DNA from: Saccoglossus kowalevskii | Lineage: Eukaryota > Hemichordata > Enteropneusta > Harrimaniidae | NCBI RefSeq assembly: GCF_000003605.2 | Contig: NW_003111201.1 | Location: 1 to 23,849 of the forward strand | DNA: 23,849 bases | Direction: 5' to 3' | Shown here: piece after piece, positions 19,155 to 23,849 of the stretch | Position numbering within the stretch: the first letter of the stretch is position 1 | How the letters are laid out: every line of letters begins with the position of its first letter | Position numbers and translations under genes: made by a program | Notes under the pieces: generated by a model | The model's input: only the letters and a program-made list of their open reading frames with translations | Told to the model about the DNA's origin: nothing | Database searches by the model: none

Positions 19155-19547
19155 ATTAGAACATGCTAGAATTTCTATAATCGTATTTTGAAACAAATGC
19201 AATAGCACATTAGCAAATCTCTGCGTTTCAAATTGTTATTGACGACTGTTGTTACATAATTTGAAATACAGAGTTTTATTCTAACTATTTTAAGGTCGCA
19301 TAACTAAGTGCTTGCAGAATGCAACGTCTATTACCCACAAGATGCTGGTAGTAAAATAAGCCAATAGCGTTCAAGAGTACGCAAAGCATTTTGAGTGACC
19401 TACATGCAGATGATTCCCACGATGCCATTCGTCGCACCACTCTCACAATATTACACTCGAGCAACAGCGTATTTTTAATTTCAATATCCAAACGTTGATG
19501 CAATCAAATGCCGCCAATGGTGTTCAACAGACACACAAAATAAAGAC

Positions 19548-19621
19548 AGGCCGATATGGGGATCGAACCAACGACCTCAGCGTTATTAGCACCGCGCTCT
19601 AACCAACTGAGCTAACCGGCC
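19548..19621 (-). tRNA. tRNA-Ile(AAT), copy 43, discriminator changed
   Basis: Identical to copy 24: T73 as discriminator and T51 opposite C63. Promoter boxes intact. Confidence 0.82.
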
Positions 19622-20016
19622 ATTACGACATGCTACAATTTCGGTAATCGTGTTTTGAAAACAAATACGATAGCACATTATTAAATCTGTGTCGTTCGAA
19701 GTGGTTATTGAAGGCTGATATTTCGTAATTTGAAATTCGCTGTATTATTGTAACTAGTTTAAGGACGCATAACTAAGTGCTTGCAGAATGCAACGTCTAT
19801 TACCCACAAGATGCTGGTAGTAGAATCAGCCAATAGCGTTCAAGAGTACGCAAAGCGTTTTGAGTGACCTACATGCAGATGATTTCCACGATGCCATTCG
19901 TCGCACCATTCTCACAATTTTACACTCGAGCAACAGCGTATTTTAATTTTCAATATCCAAACGTTGATGCAATCAAATGCCGCCACTGGTGTTCAACAGA
20001 CACACAAAATAAAGAC

Positions 20017-20090
20017 TGGCCGATATGGGGATCGAACCCACGACCACAGCGTTATTAGCACCGCGCTCTAACCAACTGAGCTAACCGGCC
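20017..20090 (-). tRNA. tRNA-Ile(AAT), copy 44
   Basis: One change, A44 to T, in the variable loop. Fold, boxes and terminator are intact. The 5' flank is class IV. It is likely functional. Confidence 0.94.
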
Positions 20091-20485
20091 ATTACGACAT
20101 GCCAAAATTTCAGTAATCGTGTTTTGAAAACAAATGCAATTGCACATTATTAAATCTGTGCGTTTCGAAGTGGTTATTGAAGGCTGTTGTTTTGTAATTT
20201 AAAATTCGCTGTTTCATTCTAACTATTTTAAGGTCGCATAACTAAGTGCTTGGAGAATGCAACGTCTATTACCCACAAGATTCTGGTAGTAAAATCAGCC
20301 AATAGCTTTCAAGAGAACGCAAAGCATTTTGAGTGACCTACATGCAGATGATTCCCACGATGCCATTCGTCGCACCATTCTCACAATTTTACACTAGAGC
20401 AACTGCGGATTTTAAATTTCAATATCCAAACGTTGATGCAATCAAATGCCGCCAATGGTGTTCAACAGACACAAAAAATAAAGAC

Positions 20486-20559
20486 TGGCCGATATGGGGA
20501 TCGAACCCACGCCCTCAGCGTTATTAGCACCGCGCTCTAACCAACTGAGCTAACCGGCC
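20486..20559 (-). tRNA. tRNA-Ile(AAT), copy 45
   Basis: Only T47 to G, as in copy 39. The terminator is extended to TTTATTTTTT (six Ts). A TATA-like element lies upstream. Confidence 0.94.
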
Positions 20560-20954
20560 ATTACGTCATGCTAGAATTTCTATAATCGTATTTTGAAAAC
20601 AAATGCAATAGCACATTATCAAATCTCTGCGTTTCAAAAAGGTTATTGACGACTGTTGTTACATAATTTGAAATACAGAGTTTTATTCTAACTATTTTAA
20701 GGTCGCATAACTAAGTGCTTGCAGAATGCAACGTCTATTACCCACAAGATGCTGGTAGTAAAATAAGCCAATAGCGTTCAAGAGAACGCAAAGCATTTTG
20801 AGTGACCTACATGCAGATGATTCCCACGTTGCCATTCGTCGCACTATTCTCACAATTTTACATTCGAGCAACAGCGGATTTCAAATTTCATTTTGCCAAA
20901 CGTTGATGCAACCGAATGCCGCCAATGGTGTCAACAGATCCGTAAAATAAAGAC

Positions 20955-21029
20955 TGGCCGATATGGGGATCGAACCCACGACTTCAGCGTTATTAGCAGC
21001 GCGCTCTAAACAAATGAGCTAACCGGGCC
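20955..21029 (-). tRNA. tRNA-Ile(AAT), copy 46, decayed, acceptor insertion
   Basis: A member of the G19-less lineage (ATTTGTTTA, C29) with G45 to A. The 5' acceptor strand has an extra base (GGCCCGGT) and the flank next to it lacks one, so the stem can pair only with a mismatch. The unit also has an extra G near 20895 and a missing T near 20931, so sequencing error is possible. Confidence 0.6.
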
Positions 21030-21423
21030 ATACGACATGCCAAAATTTCAGTAATCGTGTTTTGAAAACAAATGCAATTGCACATTATTAAATCTGTGCG
21101 TTTCGAAGTGGTTATTGAAGGCTGTTGTTTTGTAATTTGAAATTCGCTGTTTCATTCTAACTATTTTAAGGTCGCATAACTAAGTACTTGGAGAATGCAA
21201 CGTCTATTACCCACAAGATGCTGGTAGTAGTATCAGCCAATAGCGTTCAAGAGTACGCAAAGCATTTTGAGTGACCTACATGCAGATGATTCCCACGATG
21301 CCATTCGTCGCACCACTCTCACAATTTTACACTCGAGCAACAGCGTATTTTTAATTTCAGTATCCAAACGTTGATGAAATCAAATGCCGCCAATGGTGTT
21401 CAACAGACACACAAAATAAAGAC

Positions 21424-21497
21424 TGGCCGATATGGGGATGGAACCAACGACCTCAGCGTTATTAGCACCGCGCTCTAACCAACTGAGCTAACCGGCC
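21424..21497 (-). tRNA. tRNA-Ile(AAT), copy 47, T-loop change
   Basis: G57 to C breaks the purine-57 rule of the T-loop and the B box (GGTTCCATCCC), and G51 to T opens 51:63. The D and anticodon arms are intact. Confidence 0.74.
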
Positions 21498-21892
21498 ATT
21501 ACGACATGCTAAAATTTCGGTAATCGTGTTTCGAAAACAAATACGATAGCACATTATTAAATCTGTGTCGTTCGAAGTGGTTATTGAAGGCTGATATTTC
21601 GTAATTTGAAATTCGCTGTATTATTGTAACTAGTTTAAGGACGCATAACTAAGTGCTTGCAGAATGCAACGTCTATTACCCATAAGATGCTGGTAGTAGA
21701 ATCAGCCAATAGCGTTCAAGAGTACGCAAAGCATTTTGAGTGACCTACATGCAGATGATTTGCACGATGCCATTCGTCGCACCATTCTCACAATTTTACA
21801 CTCGAGCAACAGCGTATTTTAAATTTCAATATCCAAACGTTGATGCAATCAAATGCCGCCACTGGTGTTCAACAGACACGCAAAATAAAGAC

Positions 21893-21966
21893 TTGCCGAT
21901 ATGGGGATGGAACCCACGACCTCAGCGTTATTAGCACCGCGCTCTAACCAACTGAGCTAACCGGCC
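21893..21966 (-). tRNA. tRNA-Ile(AAT), copy 48, T-loop change
   Basis: C72 to A (as in copy 29) opens pair 1:72, and G57 to C (as in the neighbouring copy 47) damages the B box. The rest is consensus. Confidence 0.74.
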
Positions 21967-22360
21967 ATTACGACATGCTAAAATTTCGGTAATCGTGTTT
22001 TGAAAACAAATACGATAGCACATTATTAAATCTGTGTCGTTCGAAGTGGTTATTGAAGGCTGATATTTCGTAATTTGAAATTCGCTGTATTATTTTAACT
22101 AGTTTAAGGACGCATAACTAAGTGCTTGCAGAATGCAACGTCTATTACCCACAAAATGCTGGGAGTAAATTCAGCCAATAGCGTTCAAGAGAACGCAAAG
22201 CATTTTGAGTGACCTACATGCAGATGATTCCCATGATGCCATTCGTCGCACTATTCTCACAATTTTACATTCGAGCAACATCGGATTTCAAATTTCATTT
22301 TCTAAACGTTGATGCAACCGATGCCGCCAATGGTGTTCAACAGACACACAAAATAAAGAC

Positions 22361-22434
22361 TGGCCGATATGGGGATCGAACCCACGACCTCAGCGTTATT
22401 AGCACCGCGCTCTAACCAACTGAGCTAACCGGCC
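22361..22434 (-). tRNA. tRNA-Ile(AAT), copy 49, consensus
   Basis: Identical to the reference. The TATA-like element is upstream, but only 86 bp of 5' flank remain before a deletion junction at 22520/22521. Confidence 0.97.
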
Positions 22435-22576
22435 ATTACGTCATGCTAGAATTTCTATAATCGTATTTTGAAAACAAATGCAATAGCACATAATAAAATT
22501 TGTGCGATTCGAAGTGCTTAACGTTGATGCAATCAAATGCCGCCAATGGTGTTCAACAGACACACAAAATAAAGAC

Positions 22577-22650
22577 TGGCCGATATGGGGATCGAACCCA
22601 CGACCTCAGCGTTATTAGCACCGCGCTCTAACCAACTGAGCTAACCGGCC
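22577..22650 (-). tRNA. tRNA-Ile(AAT), copy 50, consensus
   Basis: Identical to the reference. Its 3' flank with the terminator is kept but is only 142 bp from copy 49 because about 253 bp of spacer is deleted. The 5' flank is a class I/II chimera. Confidence 0.97.
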
Positions 22651-23045
22651 ATTACGACATGCTATAATTTCGGTAATCGTGTTTTGAAAACAAATACGAT
22701 AGCACATTATTAAATCTCTGCGTTTCAAAAAGGTTATTGACGACTGTTGTTACATAATTTGAAATACAGAGTTTTATTCTAACTATTTTAAGGTCGCATA
22801 ACTAAGTGCTTGCAGAATGCAACGTCTATTACCCACAAGATGCTGGTAGTAAAATAAGCCAATAGCGTTCAAGAGAACGCAAAGCATTTTGAGTGACCTA
22901 CATGCAGATGATTCCCACGATGCCATTCGACGCACTATTCTCACAATTTTACACTCGAGCAACAGCGGATTTTAAATGTCAATATCCAAACGTTGATGCA
23001 ACCAAATGCCGCCAATGGTGTTCAACAGACACACAAAATAAAGAC

Positions 23046-23119
23046 TGGCCGATATGGGGATCGAACCCACGACCTCAGCGTTATTAGCACCGCGCTCTAA
23101 CCAACTGAGCTAACCGGCC
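23046..23119 (-). tRNA. tRNA-Ile(AAT), copy 51, consensus
   Basis: Identical to the reference. The 5' flank begins ATTGTGACATG instead of ATTACGACATG. Class III spacer upstream. Confidence 0.97.
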
Positions 23120-23516
23120 ATTGTGACATGCTCAAATTTCGGTAATCGTGTTTTGAAAACAAATCCAATAGCACATTATAAAATCTGTGCGATTCGAAGT
23201 GCTTATTGAAGACTGTTGTTTCGTAATTTGAATTTCGCTGTTTTATTCTAACTATGTCAAGGTCGCATAAACTAAGTGCTTGCAGAATGCAACGTCTATT
23301 ACACACAAGATGCAGGTAGTAGAAATCAGCCAATAGCGTTCAAGAGTACGCAAAGCATTTTGAGTGACCTACATGCAGATGATTCCCACGATGCCATTCG
23401 TCGCACTATTATCACAATTTTACATTCGAGCAACAGCGGATTTCAAATTTCATTTTCCAAACGTTGATGCAACCGAATGCCGCCAATGGTGTTCAACAGA
23501 TCCGCAAAATAAAGAC

Positions 23517-23590
23517 TGGCCGATATGGGGATCGAACCCACGACGTCAGCGTTATTAGCAGCGCGCTCTAAACAAATGAGCTAACCGGCC
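23517..23590 (-). tRNA. tRNA-Ile(AAT), copy 52, decayed G19-less lineage
   Basis: D-loop ATTTGTTTA, C29:C41 and G45 to C, like copy 28, with the linked 3' flank CAGATCCGCAAAAT and a class IV 5' spacer. Confidence 0.68.
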
Positions 23591-23849
23591 GTTACGTCAT
23601 GCTATAATTTCGGTAATCGTGTTTTGAAAACAAATACAATAGCATATTATTAAATCTGTGCGGTTCGAAGTGGTTATTGAAGGCTGTTGTTTTGTAATTT
23701 AAAATTCGCTGTTTCATTCTAACTATTTTAAGGTCGCATAACTAAGTGCTTGGAGAATGCAACGTCTATTACCCACAAGATTCTGGTAGTAAAATCAGCC
23801 AATAGCGTTTCAAAGAGAACGCAAAGCATTTTTGAGTGACCTAACATGC
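23591..23849. repeat. Partial class IV spacer at the window end
   Basis: This is the 5' flank of copy 52, beginning GTTACGTCATGC and carrying the class IV words. The unit is cut off inside the conserved block, before copy 53 would start. Single-base insertions accumulate after about 23808. Confidence 0.85.

Larger units (their letters stand above)
19155..22650. repeat. Distant duplicate of units 24-31 (as units 43-50)
   Basis: Copies 24/43, 25/44, 29/48 and 30/49 correspond at a constant offset of 8744-8745 bp. Private markers include T73 plus T51 (24/43), CCACTGG with TTTTAATTTTC (25/44) and A72 (29/48). The spacer after 49 starts like that after 30 and is then deleted. Units 45-46 inside the block instead resemble units 39-40, so they were replaced. 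Confidence 0.8.
1..23849. repeat. Tandem array of about 52 units of about 469 bp, each with one tRNA-Ile(AAT) gene
   Basis: The same unit recurs from the first base to the last. Measured between successive tRNA 5' ends, most units are 468-469 bp; a few are 459-467 or 470-471, and two deleted units are 310 and 216 bp. Each unit holds a minus-strand 74-nt tRNA and a spacer of about 395 bp. The spacers are nearly as similar to each other as the genes are, which points to homogenisation by unequal crossing-over or gene conversion rather than independent gene dispersal. The window starts inside the 3' flank of copy 1 and ends inside the 5' flank of copy 52, so the array continues on both sides. 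Confidence 0.98.

Noticed and set aside
414..23558. About fifty open frames of 60-93 codons on both strands, many similar to each other
   Set aside because: They run through the tRNA gene in antisense or through the spacer, repeat with the unit, carry frame-breaking one-base differences between units, and show no codon bias, signal or known domain. They are by-products of the tandem repeat.
1..23849. CRISPR array
   Set aside because: The repeat and the spacer are both conserved between units, the unit is about 469 bp, and the conserved part is a eukaryotic tRNA gene. There are no unique spacers and no cas genes.
1..23849. SINE or other tRNA-derived retroelement family
   Set aside because: The copies are in strict head-to-tail order with uniform spacing. 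There are no A-tails, no target-site duplications and no insertion into foreign sequence, and 11 copies have a perfect functional tRNA with a terminator directly after it.

Overview
The whole window is one tandem array. A unit of about 469 bp is repeated head to tail 52 times with no interruption, and each unit carries one cytosolic tRNA-Ile gene with anticodon AAT, always on the minus strand. I see no other gene, no mobile element, no CRISPR and no credible protein-coding region. Neither end of the array lies inside the window.

The organism is a eukaryote. The 74-nt tRNA encodes no CCA tail, has consensus internal A and B boxes for RNA polymerase III, and is followed by a T-run terminator 8-11 nt past its 3' end. 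The AAT isoacceptor, whose A34 must be deaminated to inosine, is the standard eukaryotic Ile tRNA. The tRNA body resembles animal tRNA-Ile(AAT), so a metazoan is likely, but I cannot name a species or phylum.

Copies are numbered 1-52 from left to right. Eleven are identical in the gene body (7, 15, 25, 26, 30, 37, 41, 42, 49, 50, 51). About a dozen more have changes that keep the fold. The rest have lost invariant bases, stem pairs or promoter-box bases. Copy 3 has its T-arm replaced, copy 35 is a 12-nt stump, and copies 17 and 36 have single-base deletions. Sprinzl tRNA numbering is used throughout.

The spacers (about 395 bp) fall into four 5'-flank classes. Class I follows 18 copies, class II follows 20, class III follows 9 and class IV follows 5, and several spacers are chimeras of two classes. 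A TATA-like element at -25 to -18 precedes 19 copies; the others have a different sequence there.

The array has nested higher-order structure. Two-unit, three-unit and four-unit periods (about 935, 1397 and 1875 bp) occupy different parts. Two longer-range copies keep constant offsets of 4660 bp (units 4-5 versus 14-15) and about 8745 bp (units 24-31 versus 43-50). This is the pattern left by unequal exchange and gene conversion. Two units are shortened by internal deletions (at 15859/15860 and 22520/22521). The last 45 bases carry several single-base insertions that look like sequencing error at a contig end.
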